A stretch of 64,000 nt of DNA from Endocalyx cinctus (lineage: Eukaryota; Ascomycota; Sordariomycetes; Amphisphaeriales; Apiosporaceae): positions 1 to 64,000 of the forward strand of contig BCKC01000009.1 of the NCBI GenBank assembly GCA_001600455.1, written 5' to 3'. The notes beneath the pieces were generated by a model. It had not been told where the DNA came from and did not search any database. It was given only the letters and a program-made list of their open reading frames with translations. Positions 33,414 through 46,220 of this stretch are shown here, piece after piece. The translations under genes and the position numbers were made by a program. Numbering within the stretch: position 1 is the first letter of the stretch; the number at the start of each line of letters is the position of its first letter.

Positions 33414-35074
33414 CTACGTAAAAAGCTTGAACCCCCCTGTGCACGAGTTCTGGAAAACCCCGTCGGGGTCATACTTCTTGCTCGTATCCTGCAGCCTGCG
33501 TACATTATCTTTACCATAAGACTTAAGAGGGTCCTGGTGGGAGAAGGCATAGTTCCAATAGATGAAAGGAATTAAAGTGCCACGAGTAGCGGCGTTCTGT
33601 TTTATCCGCTCCAGTGCCTTCTTCATGAAAGCAATGACCTTCTCATCATCGCTCTTGTCGTCCCAGTACGACAAGAGAAGAACATTAATGACGGTACCGC
33701 CGGCGGCATCCAGACCCAGCACGTTGCCGCCGTTTGTGCTGCATTTCTCGAGAAGTGACACGGGATAGACCTGGAGTGTGTATGAACACATGAGCCCGGG
33801 GACATTCTTCAGAGGTTCGAGCTCCTCGCAATATATGTCACCACCTGTTATAAGCGTGTCGACATCTGCTTTGACGTTGATATTCATATAAACACATCTA
33901 ATTATCCACGAATGGCTGCTGTTAGGCTAGATCAAGACGGATGCAGAGGCGTGAGGACGTACCTGATCCCTGATTTTCCTGCATCCGATTGCTCTTTAAG
34001 AGCATCCATCACCGTCTGAAGTTTCATAGTGTTCATAGTCTGCGGTTGAACTTGAGTAGTGAATGGTGCGAGAGCGGGAGGTTTATCGACAGCTCGGGTA
34101 TAAGAGAGCTGATTGAGGCCGATGATATCGTTGCTGCCAAACACTTTAGCGTAGGCCAGACTGAGCATCAGATGCGTGTCGGGGTCAGCATCAACAGGTG
34201 TGACTTCCTTCACCAGGGCGGCCATCTGCTCGGGCCAGCTTTTCTTGGTGTAGAAAACCATGCCTGAATATATGTCTTTTTGCTCGAACGTTCGAAAATC
34301 AAAGCGAGTAACGATACCTTGGATATGGATTGTGTGTTAGCGATATCATACAGAACCTCAGTGTGTTGAGTACAATGATTCGTGTTTTTATACCAAAGTT
34401 ATTTCCACCACCACGTAATGCGACCCAAAGATCTGAATTTTCTTTGGCATTGGCATTGATAACCTCGCCCGAGCCTACAACCACCTCGAAATTGACTACA
34501 TTATCGCATATAAAGCCTTCACGACTTGAAAATAGCGAGAGACCGCCTAAATGAGAGACAAAATGTCAACGATTTCGAATTTTTACAATTAGAGCAGCCA
34601 AAACTTAGTAGTCCTGTACATACCCTGTGTTGTAAGGCCGCCAATACCACACACAGTAGCCATGCCACCTGCGACACCGAGGTTATGGGGTTTTAGATAT
34701 TCATATACGTCACCAAAGGTCTCGCCGGCTGCGACGTGAATGTTACCGTTTTCAAGGTTGATGCCTCGTAAGTTTCTAAGATCAACGGTGATGCCGTCAT
34801 GAACATTTGCACAGCCGGGCAAAGGCTGTCGGCCGACGGCTTTAATGGCGAATTGGACTTCAGAACCGAAGGGCCGAATAGTTCCCAAAAATGCGGCGAC
34901 TTCCTCCTTAGACCTCGGAAGAAATATGCATGCGGGGGATATATCGCTCTCTAATCCCGATAGATAGCTATTATTGAGCGAAGTGTATTCCTCGGAACTC
35001 TCGGGCGTGACGAGATGACAGTCAGGTAAGAATTGCCTGAGAGCCTGAATGGCTTCAGAGACGGTACGGTTCAT
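33414..35074 (-). CDS. FAD-linked oxidoreductase (PCMH/VAO type, BBE-like)
   Basis: Four phase-consistent exons begin at 35074 (MNRTVSEAIQAL). The PCMH FAD-binding fold is visible: ACIFLPRSKEEVAAFL, VHDGITVDLRNL, VAAGETFGDVYEYL, LGVAGGMATVCGIGGLTTQG/GLSLFSSREGF, and [43 protein letters not shown]. It ends with the C-terminal SYGKDNVRRLQDTSKKYDPDGVFQ motif of the family. Members oxidise C-O, C-N or C-C bonds of secondary metabolites. The loop that often carries the FAD-linking His (GGH) reads AVGRQPLPGCANV here, with Arg at that position, so FAD is probably not covalently bound through His. It is on the same strand as the P450 and MFS. No signal peptide is evident, so it is likely cytosolic. 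Intact. Confidence 0.88.
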
Positions 35075-37196
35075 GGTGAAGACTGGAACTACTAAGAACT
35101 ATAGGAGAATAGACATATGAGGAAGTTACAAGGGCAGGGCGAGTCGTGAAATATCCTTGGGGTGTTTTTTGCTCGAATACAATGGATATTAAAATTGAAG
35201 GGAGAGGGTTAAGCGGTGCTGTTGTTCTGTGAGAAAAAGGGAAAATGAAGGCGAGAGTGAAAAATTACCTACCTCTGGTATGTCATCTTTCTCGCTGACA
35301 ACAGACGGGGGCTCAAAAAAACATGTGTGGGGCTCGTCGTTTGTTCAAACACTCACAACGCCTTTGCTGCGTAGTGGTGTCTTATAGCCTACATGCATCG
35401 AGCCAACATACCTATTTACCTATTGAGTATCTGCAGTGCATAGCGTACTTAGGCCTACCGGGTCTGTCCCATGAACGCCACATGTAGTTGGTTTCGTAGG
35501 TGCATTGATATTAGTAGCTCGGATGTTCGTGTTGCCTTCCGAACTTTGCAGCCTGCAGCAGGTCGTATGTGATGCCAAGATATTTCTATTAGATATGAGG
35601 GTGAGCTGGGTTTGATCCTTCGATGCAACTTCCACATTTCGAAAGTTTGAAATTCGATCGGTGAACCGGTCGCATAAAGCAAGGCGGAGATATCGAAACC
35701 GCCTCATTAACTAATTGTGAGAGCTTTGTAATAGTTACATTAGATGCAGTTGCTATACATGGTTATGTACATAATTAGGAAGAAAAACGACTTTTTTACT
35801 ACTAAACTTTCTCAAGGCTTTGAACAGGCCCCAGTATATGGCACTGTACGGCTGCCCTGCCCGGAAGAGTCATATAGCGAGGTGCGGGGACCAGTAATTA
35901 ACCGTCACACTTGCTTCGCATACTTTGCCCCTCTTTTAAATTGCACCTATCCTAGGTATTTAGGTACTTAGATAGGCTGCCAGGTAATTGTGACAAGTGA
36001 CAATACCTAATTACCTATACTACTTGGCAAGACATACCTATTTGGTAGGTGCGCTTTTTTCCAATAATAGAATTATTATCTCAATCTTCCCGTTGTTATG
36101 TACATTACGGAGTAGAGTTTGGCGATAAGCCTATATATACGGAGTACATCGAGTGCCCCTTTATACGGATATTTCATATCTGGGGTCCACACGTCAGCTA
36201 AGTATTTATGCTTTTGGGGTTTCCTGCTTGCCTCCTTAGTCTTTCCCCATGTACGCGCCAGGTCTTGAAATTGAGCTATTACTCCACAGTAATTTTCACG
36301 CTTATAACTTTAATAGAACGTCAAGCTTACAATTTTTTTTGTTGGTGAATGGTGGGGGTAATAGCTGTTACGTGGTTCAAGATCAGTCTTCGTCGCCGTC
36401 GCTCTCGTCAGCAAGGCCCTTTTCCGGAGGCTTTTCAGTCAGGGGAAAGATTAGGGGAGAAAATATCCTGGTCGCTAATAAATTTCTTAAGCATCCATGG
36501 AGGTATCCAAAAAATATGATTCATTAGAGAGCAGTATTATAGTTGGTACATTCATCTAACAACTCAGGTTGAAGGTTCCTCTGTCAGCTGTAAACTTACC
36601 TCTAGCTACAAAGTACATAAATAGCTACTATGTAGACGTACTAGGATAGAGGTGGTAGGAATCGGCTGGATGGTGATCAGCGGATGGCTTATCCGACTAC
36701 TACCAACCCCGCTTCTTGCGTACCAACTTCTAGTAGCCTCGATCTTTCCATGAACCCGCAGATAAGTGCGGTGCCGGCTTCTCTGTACTTCTACCATACG
36801 AGAGTACCGTATTAGTTTCCGATGTGGCTGTACCGCTGGTCACACACTTATCTCGTTCTTGTTGAGGATAAGGCTCTTCATAATTATTGGTAAGCCTGCA
36901 GCGGCAATACTTGGATTCTGTGATGAGTGACGTCGAATATAAGCTGAGAAATAGTTTTTCAGATCGATCTAATGATTATTCACATAATGTATCTCGTCAT
37001 GATGTTGTAATAACGATCGAGCTTAATATTGGTCATTATCTTCATTAGTGCAGTGGTTGGTTGGTTTTACACTAATCATTCTCATCCTGCCCACAGCTAA
37101 ACTCTACTGTACAGTCAATGAATTAATCATATTATCCATCGAGTGCCTGGTTAATCAAGCAGTGAAAACATCCTGGCCCCAAAATTCTAACTTAAC
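35075..37196. other. Long intergenic region with palindromic AT-rich pieces
   Basis: About 2.1 kb without a supported gene. A CCTATC...GATAGG palindrome (about 35945-35976) is followed by a GGTAATTGTGACAAGTGACAATACC inverted repeat near 35980-36010. Two TACGGAGTA words near 36108 and 36140 recall the ends of fungal MITEs. Open frames at 35420-35707 and 36249-36527 are unrecognised. Confidence 0.45.
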
Positions 37197-38576
37197 TCAA
37201 TGTCGTGACGGGACTGCTACTAAAGGGATCTCAGTACTAGTCTGTCTATGACCACCCTTAGATGAATCGGTGTCCTTGATAGTTGCATAGGGATGAGGGT
37301 GATTAATACTCGCGTTATCCCTGTTAGGCGGATAGTCGGAAGGGGTATCCACGACTGCACTCGCGCTATCCCTATTTGTGAAGCGAAGAGAGATCTGCGA
37401 AGCCCAAGTACTAAGGAGAGCGTAGAAAGCAGTCTCTTCCACGATCCCAGTCCAAAATGACCTTGCGGCTGGAGCACACCCAACGATGATGGCAATGCTC
37501 AATTCGACAATTCTAATCAGGCTTTAGCTCTTAAAATACCCTGGCAATAGCTTAGGATCAAATTGATAGGCCAACTTACGTCAAGATTACGGCCGTGGAA
37601 ACGTCTATCGACTTACCAGAAAGCGAGTCGATTTTAAAATCCAGAGCAACGGCGCTGGCAACAATGCCTCTGAAAATTTGGTCAGTTCTCAAGTTTCTGT
37701 GGGGGCTGTATGTATGACTTACAATGAACCCGTAAAAAAGATTATCACTAATCCAATCTTCTTCTGGATACTTAGATGAAGTCGGAGGATGATGGGAATT
37801 GGGATAATAAAGATGACAGTGTCAGTTATCACAGCTATGCCCCCAAGAGCAACGCCCACGACCGAATTGAGGTGAGTGCAATCAATCACAAACTGAAGGT
37901 CGACGTCTGGTGAATATGGAGTACATTTGGTGGCGTTATACACATTGCTAATGAAATAGGCTAGGCCTGTAGCAATTAGTGTAAACCAACAAGTGACCCG
38001 CACCCAGGTTTGGATACCGAATATTCGCAGGTACAACGCAAGAATGGGCGCTTTCGCAAACCACGTCGCTAAGCCAGCAAAGATGGCTTGAGCAACGATA
38101 AGCTGTAAGGAAATAATTTAGATGCTTAAATACGTTTAGGCGTGTAGGAAGATAGGATGGGAGAAACCGCTATTTACAAATGGGACACTTACCTGAGCTG
38201 TGAGATAAGGTGAAGCCGTCCCAGCAATATACGCTAGAATACATGTTAATCGAAAGGAAGCCGGTAAAGAACAAGAGGTTTATCTTCACCTTTCAAGAAT
38301 TGATAAAATATACCTTGCAATGCAGCCAACAATATGATAGCTATTATGGCAAGATCTTTAAGATTAAGTAAATTGATAGTCAGCAAATGCAGTGTCTTTC
38401 ATTCTTTCATATAAGTGAAGGGATATCTCACAGTCATCGGCATGAAGCCTGCGGCTCGATTTTGCATCCCAGCATACTCGAATCGCAACAAAGACCGCAG
38501 TTACAACCACTAGTGAGGTTCCAACGCCAAGTAGAACTTCAGTCCCGTGTTGAGCAGCTGCCAAAGGGTCAGCCAT
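37197..38576 (-). CDS. Second fungal rhodopsin-domain (SAT4 family) membrane protein
   Basis: Begins at 38576 (MADPLAAAQHG) and has about six exons with matching phases; exon 1 ends at 38432. Blocks seen are RLHADDYLAIIAIILLAALQ, AYIAGTASPYLTAQ, IFAGLATWFAKAPILALYLRIFG, paired Cys in the loop (TKCTPYSPDVD, IDCTHLN), DTVIFIIPIPIILRLHLSIQKKIGL, and a terminal VDVSTAVILTLIELSIAIIVGCAPA. This is the same architecture as the protein at 14129-15536 but not closely similar in sequence. The cytosolic tail is rich in Ser/Asp/Asn. The family is unknown in function, with some receptor-like members. Intact. Confidence 0.82.
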
Positions 38577-39368
38577 AATGACTGGATGTGGTATAAAAAC
38601 AGGTTCTGCCTGATCTTAAGATAGCCGGATAACAAGAGGTTAAAATGATTAGATGACTGGAGATGATAGTAATTTGTAAATGCGTGGTAGATCTCGTCCA
38701 GGAATTGGCATCAAAACAGAGAGGGAAAGCCGAGTAACCTGTGAAAAGAAAAGCGGATAGAAAGGGTCAACTGGACTAGAGACAGGCTGGATTTTGACAA
38801 GAGATAGACCTGTACAAAAACTTTCAGCCTCAAGACAAGACAGTAGTGATAATTACGATTTGCCAAGCTGGAACTTTCGTCGCAGCCCGGGATCAGAAAC
38901 CAGCGATGGCCGGTTTCACTAAGAGGGGGAGGGGGTTATTGCCATCGTACAGTTGTTCCAGACAACTACATTTATTATGGGCTAACTAGCCCTAAGAAAC
39001 TGTATTCATGTATCTACTCCAACAAATTTCGATTTTACATATTGGCTTGTACTCCGTACCAACTGCATATTTATGCATCGAAAGCATGCAATGCAAGTGG
39101 GGCTAACCTTGGCTGGTAGGATCTCTTACGTGTATCCTATATATCAAAAAAAAAAAAAAAGTTAGGTTCACCGCTACCTATAAGGAATCAAGTTACATCA
39201 TAAAATAAACATGGAAGGGTGATGCAGCAAGCATATCTATCCTGCCCACCGGCATAAATATACCATGTAACAGCTAAGAGGACCTAATTACTCTTAACGA
39301 GCCTGAAAGGGGCGTAACTAAGAGTTGTCTTAAGCGCTTTGTCTTAATTTAACCGACAGTCATGCATA

Positions 39369-39414
39369 TGCAAGCTCAGTTCTCGTGCATATGCAAACTA
39401 GAACTGAGCTTGCA
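39369..39414. repeat. Perfect 14-bp inverted repeat with 18-bp loop
   Basis: TGCAAGCTCAGTTC (39369-39382) is exactly complementary to GAACTGAGCTTGCA (39401-39414). The right arm overlaps the start of dispersed repeat copy 2. GCATATGCA also occurs twice in it. Not seen next to copy 1. Confidence 0.85.
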
Positions 39415-39543
39415 GCCCACGGAACGTCCCAAGTTTACAATTTTTACTGTGCTACACAGCAAAGATAATATAAGAAAACGACAGGGGTTTTTAAAGATGG
39501 TTCCGTAGAGGCATGTAGAAGACCCTTCGTAAACTTAGGCATT
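39405..39543. repeat. Dispersed MITE-like repeat, copy 2
   Basis: About 139 bp matching 13708-13845 in the same orientation. The inner arms are CCCAAGTTTAC (39428-39438) and GTAAACTTAGG (39529-39539), less perfect than in copy 1, which suggests this is the more mutated copy. No coding capacity. Confidence 0.8.
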
Positions 39544-40081
39544 GTCAAGTTCAGAAAATTTCTTCTTTTTCTGGAAGATGATGGGTTGCCTAATTGGGTT
39601 GTTTTGAAATGGCGTGAACTCAGATTGGCTTGCAGCAGACATAATTAGTGGAGGAGGCGCGGTGCATTTGATTATAACATCACGAAGCCCACTAATTATA
39701 AACCAACTGGTCCATGTCATTCGGGACACACGATAGCACAACCAGACAACTCATTGCCAGCCTTTCAGCGGTTACTTCTTAAGGGATTTGTTGGTTTCGT
39801 ACTCCAGCATGCATGACCAACCACTTAATAGCAATGGGTACGTACGGGAAAAGTCTTTAGAGCTTAAAGTAATAGAGATTTGGGATTTCTTTTGCTTGTA
39901 TTATTTTAAACTAATAATAACTTATTACATACGCCACTTAACTCTACCACGCACTCAGTTGTGTAAAGTTAGTGTTAAGCCTTTATATTATTTATAGTTA
40001 ACCTAAACTAGTCAGGTACCGTGTAATGCCCCAGGAGAAGAACACTGAAGGAGCCCCAACGACACTAGTACACCAATCTTT

Positions 40082-41382
40082 TCAAGTGCGAAGTCTTACA
40101 TGCACCGGCATACCGTCCTTTGGATGTACCTAACAAGCAGAAAATCTATTAGAAAATACCTTTGTCTCCTGATATTCTCGAGAGTGAGCAAAATACGGTA
40201 CTTACGGCTGCATCGCCAACGGGATAGCACCGCTGACCATTGACAACATGCGAAGGCGTTGCGCTTATACCACTAATAGTAAAGACAAAATCTTGAGCAT
40301 TTCTCCTACGTATAGACATTACCCAAAAAAATTAGGCTTAACCACTTACCGTTGCTGGTCCCATTCATCCCAAGCTTGCTCGATATCGAAGGTTCGGGCC
40401 GTAAGTACAGTCACTAGCTTCAGCTGAGCCAGTGCGAGCTCCATGCCGATACAGCTGCGCGGCCCTGTGATATTATATAATTAATACCTCGTCTCTAACG
40501 CAACAGAGCTGTTGTGTCTTATCTCGGACGTATTATACGTACCAGCGGAAAATGGAATCCACGTATCCTTTACTGGCCGGAGAGGGTGCCCTTCACCAAC
40601 TAACCAGCGATCGGGTAGAAATGTGGTGGCATCAGGCCAGTAGTCTGAGCTAAGGTGAATTCCGTGAACGGACAACCAGAGACCGCCTCCCTTGGTGGGA
40701 TATTGAATATCTGACCCGGGGACCGTCAGATAGTAATTTGACTGTCCTTCTCGCATAGTAGAAGCGAGAGGGTACAATCTTAGTGTTTCTTTAATTACGG
40801 CTAGTGTATATGGCAGTGAATTGAGTAGGTACGGCGACTGCTGCAACTGCCCAGCGGTTGAGTTCACGTCAGCTCCAAACACCGAGTCGTGCTCAGCTCT
40901 CAATTTTGCAAGGCAATCGGGGTTTTCCTCGAGACACTTAACAATAAAGCAGATGGTAGAAGCTAGCGTGTCGTGACCTGCGAACATGAAAGACTTGATA
41001 TTACTGATGAGAATATTCACGAATCTCCCATCTGGGGTTTGTGGGAGCGTGGTATCCCTTCCCGTCGTGAGCGATGCAAGAGCAACGTCAATCAGAGTCT
41101 GGGCTTTGCCACTTTTCAGTCCGTCTTCGTCTAGGTTTATCCTTCTTCGGATCTGAGGCTCCAAGGCCGCTTGAATGATCCGGTTGTTTTTGGCAATACG
41201 GCTACGATGCCAAGGAGAGTACTTCATGAGCAAGCGGCCAATTGGAAAGGTCATTTGCCCCATAGCAAGCATCTGCCGATAGAATGCGCTCTGAAGCGGG
41301 CTAGCTTTGGATCTTGTTTGTTCGCGTAGGTGTAAATCTCTGCGAGGTTTAGTTGTAAGCATGGCCTCTTGTCTTTTTTTTT

Positions 41383-41413
<31 letters not shown>

Positions 41414-42170
41414 GGGGGGTATGAGCACTGAGTTTCTCTCACATAGTTGCCCTGGCAATGACATCGAATGAAAGGTTTGTAGTTCTCTTTTCAAGTTGAA
41501 TGACAGGCCCCCAAGTCCCCAATGGACCGGCCGATTCCTTCAAACCGTTCACGAACACCAGGACTTCGTCGATGAGATCTGGTAGGAATGCGGTGACATT
41601 GCGAGGAGAGAAGCAAGGGTTCAAAATATTTCTCCATCTCTTCCACTCCTCTCCCTCGGTTGACAAAATGTCTCTATTGGCAGTCAATGGAACCAGGTAA
41701 TCAGTGAGAAAGGATATTTTGGGAAGACTGTCAACCTGGGTGAATTGAGCTGCCGCGTCGGCATCGTAAACCAGAGTAAAAAGCCCTTGTGCTGGCCATA
41801 AGTCTAGATAAACAATTGGCGGCAATTTACTCTCACCCGGGAAGAATTCCGCAAAATTTTCCGCAAGCCATGTATGAAAGAGGTATTTATTCACATCTGG
41901 CGGATGTTGCTTTTGAAATTTTGCAAAAATCGGGAGATGGCCGAGCCACAACGAATGTGACGCGACAGGCTGGATCTTGTGTTAGATTGGAGGACATGAG
42001 AGCGTATCAAGCGTAGGGATGGTAAATATCAATGAACTTACAATTTTTTGACGCTTCAAAGAGGCAATAATGGAACGACATTGATACCCATGGTAGAAAA
42101 ATTTAGATATTGCGTAAACAGCTATTATTAGAAGGGTTTGCAAGGTAGCGATGCTAATGAGATAATACAT
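40082..42170 (-). CDS. Cytochrome P450 with homopolymer-bearing intron
   Basis: N-terminal anchor LISIATLQTLLIIAVYAI at the start (42170). Five or more introns are in phase. Motifs are FLTDYLVPLTANRDIL and EWKRWRNILNPCFSPRNV, I-helix SFMFAGHDTLASTI (AGxDT complete), K-helix KETLRLYP (ExxR), FLPDRW (PERF), and haem loop IPFSAGPRSCIGMELA, the last joined across an intron. The 3' exon ends HPKDGMPVHVRLRT. The exon pair RATM/DLHLREQ spans an intron of 103 bp (41442-41340) that contains a T19G27 run. Read without that intron the frame is broken, but splicing restores it, so I call the gene intact. Substrate unknown; likely an ER monooxygenase. Confidence 0.86.
41374..41419. repeat. T19-G27 homopolymer run inside a P450 intron
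   Basis: A run of 19 T directly followed by 27 G on the plus strand. In the transcript it is C27A19, between the GTGAGA donor (41442) and CAG acceptor (41340). The G run on the template strand could form a G-quadruplex. Its exact length may be a sequencing artefact. Confidence 0.85.
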
Positions 42171-43928
42171 ATTGTGCGGCTCTTAAAAGAAGAGTACGCA
42201 TATCCTTCGTCAATATTGTTAACGACAAAGACCTTCATAAAGGAACGCCAATTTTAAAACAAAAAATTTACTAGTGTTTGCTATACTGTATTTACAGTCT
42301 GAATACAAAATATAATGGAGGGCGGGAGCGAAGAATGCACAAAATTCACCTTCCGTGCATGCAACTTAGCAAGATGAAGAGCGACTCAAATTACAGAGAC
42401 TTCTTGCCGCCGATAAAAAAGATTGTGAGACAATGAAATCTATTATTGATAAAAAGGGTTGGCAGTGTTCTGGGCGACTGTGTCTGGGTTCGATCCCGTA
42501 GGTGATCTAATGTTGGTATACCTCGGCATATTCCTTACGAAACCACCATGGGTCCTCTCTTAATTATGTGGTACTTGCGGTACTTCGACGAAACTTCTTG
42601 GTCCAATATAATTATGTCAGAGTTAGGTAGCGGGTGTTTTTGCGTCCGGTTCAATATGAACCAATAGCATGCCATCATCGACAGGACTTGTTCTAAGAAG
42701 TTATCACTATCCGACGAAAGAGCTTGTTACTCGTAGTAATTAAAGGATTCTTTCATCTGCGTGGGATTTTTTCCACTGCCTAAGCATTCACCAACACACT
42801 ACAATTATGCATCTCTAATTAATTGGTGTGTGAAATTTCCAACAAAGTATACAGATAGGGTTCCATTGCTGTCACTTCCACCACTTGTAAATACGACCAA
42901 AGTCTAAATATTCAGTCATGTATACCGACGCCAAGCATAAGTTCTACTTATAATCCATAATCAGTGGGTATGTGAATGGGCTAATGGGTTGGTGCCTTAC
43001 GTTCTATAGGCTCGGCTACTCGCATACTTTTCGCAGAATATCTCTCCTCCATTAGGCAGGTCACATACGGTTCACGTTATCTCGCACTTTTATTAGACAA
43101 TAATCGATAGTCTTCAATTTTCTGTCATGATGGTAAGGTATGAAGCTACTACCTAATAAATTCCTAAGATACCAACACCAAGTTAGGGTCGCATTGCTAG
43201 TTATAACATGTGGTTAGGATGACCGCCTTCGTGACAAGGGTCCATATTTAAAGCTTACATCCACTCAGAAGGGGTTATGTTACACGCAGGGTGTCATTTC
43301 ATTACAATGTTGTTGGGGACTTTCACGGGCCAATAAGAAGAAAAGATGCATGAAATGAATTTGAGAAGGGGCTCTAAACAACCTCCACCTAAAGGTAAGG
43401 TACTTTTTTGTTTTGTGTGGGTAAACTCCTTCAACAATGCAACACCAAGATGCAAGTAAGCCTGTTGTTTGTTGTGCCATAGCAGATGTGGTCATCTACA
43501 GATCTTTGATTGGCGAATTGGTGGACTCCATTAAGGTAAGATAAACCAACCACATGGTACCTTCTTCCAAACTAGCAAGACATAGACAGCATTAACCCCT
43601 TTTAAAGGTTTCTAGTGGTAATTACGCCCACCTTGGGATAAACTAAATTTTGAGGTTATAACTGAATCTACTCCACACTAACGTTTATATCCAATCTCAA
43701 ATGCAACCCCGTGCTAACATACATTAACTTAAAATTTAGAACCTCTAATTTGCCACGCCAGAGTTTATTCGAGCAGGGTAGGAATGGACTTTTGACATAA
43801 TTTGACAGTACAAGTGATAATTAACAGCAATAGCTAACAACCTAACCCTGAGCGACTGTGCCTCAATCATGCTATTACGAACCAAGCATGCTTCCATAAG
43901 AACTAGGATTTTTTGGTGCTCTTGGCGG
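42171..43928. other. Intergenic region
   Basis: No coding remnant that I recognise in 1.75 kb. A tRNA-like pair of promoter words (TGGCAGTGTTCTGG at about 42461, GGTTCGATCC at about 42488) is discussed under rejected items. Confidence 0.45.
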
Positions 43929-46220
43929 TTACATTAGAGAGTCATTGTTACCTTGTCGTGCCTTGACACTAACCAATGTTTTCCGAAGAGGCAGAGTGGT
44001 TGACCGCCACGACATCCATCTCGGCGCTTCAGGCTTGACGAGTTTAATGTCGTAGTTCTTAATGATCTGCACGAGTATCACCTTCATGACTGCCGAAGCA
44101 TAGTACCGCCCAGGGCTATGACTCATTAAACTTGGTTAGTCGAGTATATTACCTCAAAACACAAATAAACGAGTTTGTGGGGGCCGATGATAATCATACC
44201 ATGCCATTCTTCCTGTTCCCCAAACGTGCCATGAGTTGTCGACATCCGTCAGCTTAGACGGTTTGGGCTGGAAAAGCCCTGGGGTGGGTGTATCTTTTTG
44301 CAAGTATTGGCTAATGTACGATGGATTGACAAAGCGAAAGCCATTGAAACTAAGAGGATCCGGAAAATAATTTGGACTCTGCATAATCGACCGTACTGGC
44401 GTGCAGGCCCAGTCACCAACGTTGAGTTTGGTACCATCGGCAAACTCGAACGGCTGCAAAGCTGACCTCCGGGTGCTCACTAAAAAACCTTGTTAAAATG
44501 AAATTGCAAGCATAGAAGTCTATGACGTATGTCAGAGCAAGACTTACTGGCTTCAACGGGCGTTAGGCGAGCCGATTCCTTGATAAAACTATCGAGGAGA
44601 TAGAGACCCTGAGCAGTTCGCTCGAAATCGGGGTAATCCCTGTCTACTTCTTTGCGTAGTGGTGCAAAGTACTCAGGATGGAGGCATAGATCATGAACAG
44701 CAAATACAATAGTCTGTAAATCGCGTGAATGAAACTCGTTAGCATCCGATTTTTTGGGGGCGGGTAAACTTCCTCCTGTGGTAATGATATCGAGCTCACA
44801 GTAGACAAGGCATGAACAGAACCAAACCATATAGCCATTAGTTCATGCACGATGCGTTGAGCGGTCCACGGCTTCTGCCGTGGTGAAGTCTCCATGATCC
44901 ATTGGATGCAATCAGCCTACACTGAATCAGTATAACGCTTTCAATAGTAAGATAGAAACCTTCCTACGTGCTTGGGCACTGCTTTCCCCAAATTTGCGCA
45001 TTCTCTTTCCTGGCACCTTAGCTCAGCAATCGGAAGTAGAGTGTTGTAAATGGTGTCTTGAGATGACAGGTGGCGACTCATAATCTTTCCAACGATCCTG
45101 AGATAGGTTAGTTTTGACGTCTGCTAGTTATTATGAGCTTCTAGACATACGGTGATAAAAATGAGGGAAGAAGTCTGATTATTTCCGCACATATGAGAGT
45201 TTCCTCGATGTATGCCCTGGCGCGGTCTAAAAAAACTTCATTTTTCGCTAGAATAGAGGTAAATATGGAATTAGCCATGCGTCAGCTGTGGGGAGCGACG
45301 GTTAATTCTCACCAAGCTCTTCGCCAAAGAATGAGACTGAATTGGACAGCACTACCATATCTACGATAACAGGATAAATTTGACAATGAATCGATTCTGG
45401 GAATTATTATCAGCTTTGAGACTATCACGAATTGTCTATCCACACTGACCGTCAACGACTGGCTGATGCTCTAGAGCTTTAGCAAACTGAATAGCGTTCA
45501 AGATGCGCAGATGAGGTAAAATATTGGACAGATTGTTGGTAAGCAGAGTACGAAGCGTCCGGACAAAACCAACGCCTTCGGTTCCCCGCACATTGAACCA
45601 GTTGAAACGGGACATGGTATATACTGGTTGCAGCATCTAGAGAATAAATTAAGCAATTGTTTCACGCGCTGGTTCCGAAGTGCGTACCTGCTTGGAGGCG
45701 GCTTGAAGAGAAAGGACCGTGTCTGAAGCACGGTCTATTTCTCTGATCTGCTCTTCAGAGGAGATGAAAACATAGCGGTTGTCGGGGGAAAATACTTCGA
45801 ACGGGCTTCCGTTAGACTATAATTAATGTATTAGCCACCTTGTCAATATTTCACGCTGAAAATGTACAATAGGTATTTGTGCTGAAGTCAATGAGTTGCT
45901 TACCCGTTCGTAAAGGTCCTGAATAATAGTTGTTCCATTCAACAAGTACTGAGCTGCCTTTATTTGTTTCAACATTATTGTACGAACCTAAGCCTTGAAT
46001 GTCAGCCAGAATTCTCATGAAAAGTATAAATTCAAAGGTATAAATTGGCACATACACGGGATACTACTTTGAAGTTCCATACAAGAATGAGTAGCACTAG
46101 AAGGCCAAATATAACTGCTGAAAATAGTTCATTATTCCTGAGACGACCTTCAAGAATTGTAGAGCCGTGATTGAATTTATCTGTTACGTTCATGTTGTTA
46201 TTGTCAGGTTTTCCTATCAA
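43929..46220 (-). CDS. Cytochrome P450 (multi-intron)
   Basis: Starts at 46220 (or at a second Met at 46193) with the anchor ELFSAVIFGLLVLLILVWNF. Many short introns (about eight) join in phase. Exons read LLNGTTIIQDLYER, SPFEVFSPDNRYVFIS, PRQKPWTAQRIVHELMAIWFGSVHALSTV (I-helix region, GSVHA in place of AGxDT), K-helix KESARLTP (ExxR), FADGTKLNVGDWACTP, FNGFRF and the haem loop WGTGRMACPGRYYA, completed across an intron. The I-helix acid-alcohol pair is not canonical, as in several fungal cluster P450s. On the same strand as the P450 at 40082-42170. Substrate unknown. Confidence 0.8.

Larger units (their letters stand above)
38577..40081. other. Intergenic region with dispersed repeat and hairpin
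   Basis: Holds the second copy of the dispersed repeat (39405-39543) and a 14-bp inverted repeat (39369-39414). No gene supported; the open frames are short. Confidence 0.5.

Noticed and set aside
40481..41494. Reading through the C27A19 run as a Pro/Lys-rich protein start
   Set aside because: The run lies between a GTGAGA donor and a CAG acceptor, and splicing joins conserved P450 segments in frame.
42455..42500. tRNA-like A-box (TGGCAGTGTTCTGG) and B-box (GGTTCGATCC)
   Set aside because: No cloverleaf can be folded: the T stem does not pair fully, and no matching acceptor ends are seen. It could be a SINE scrap, but support is too weak.
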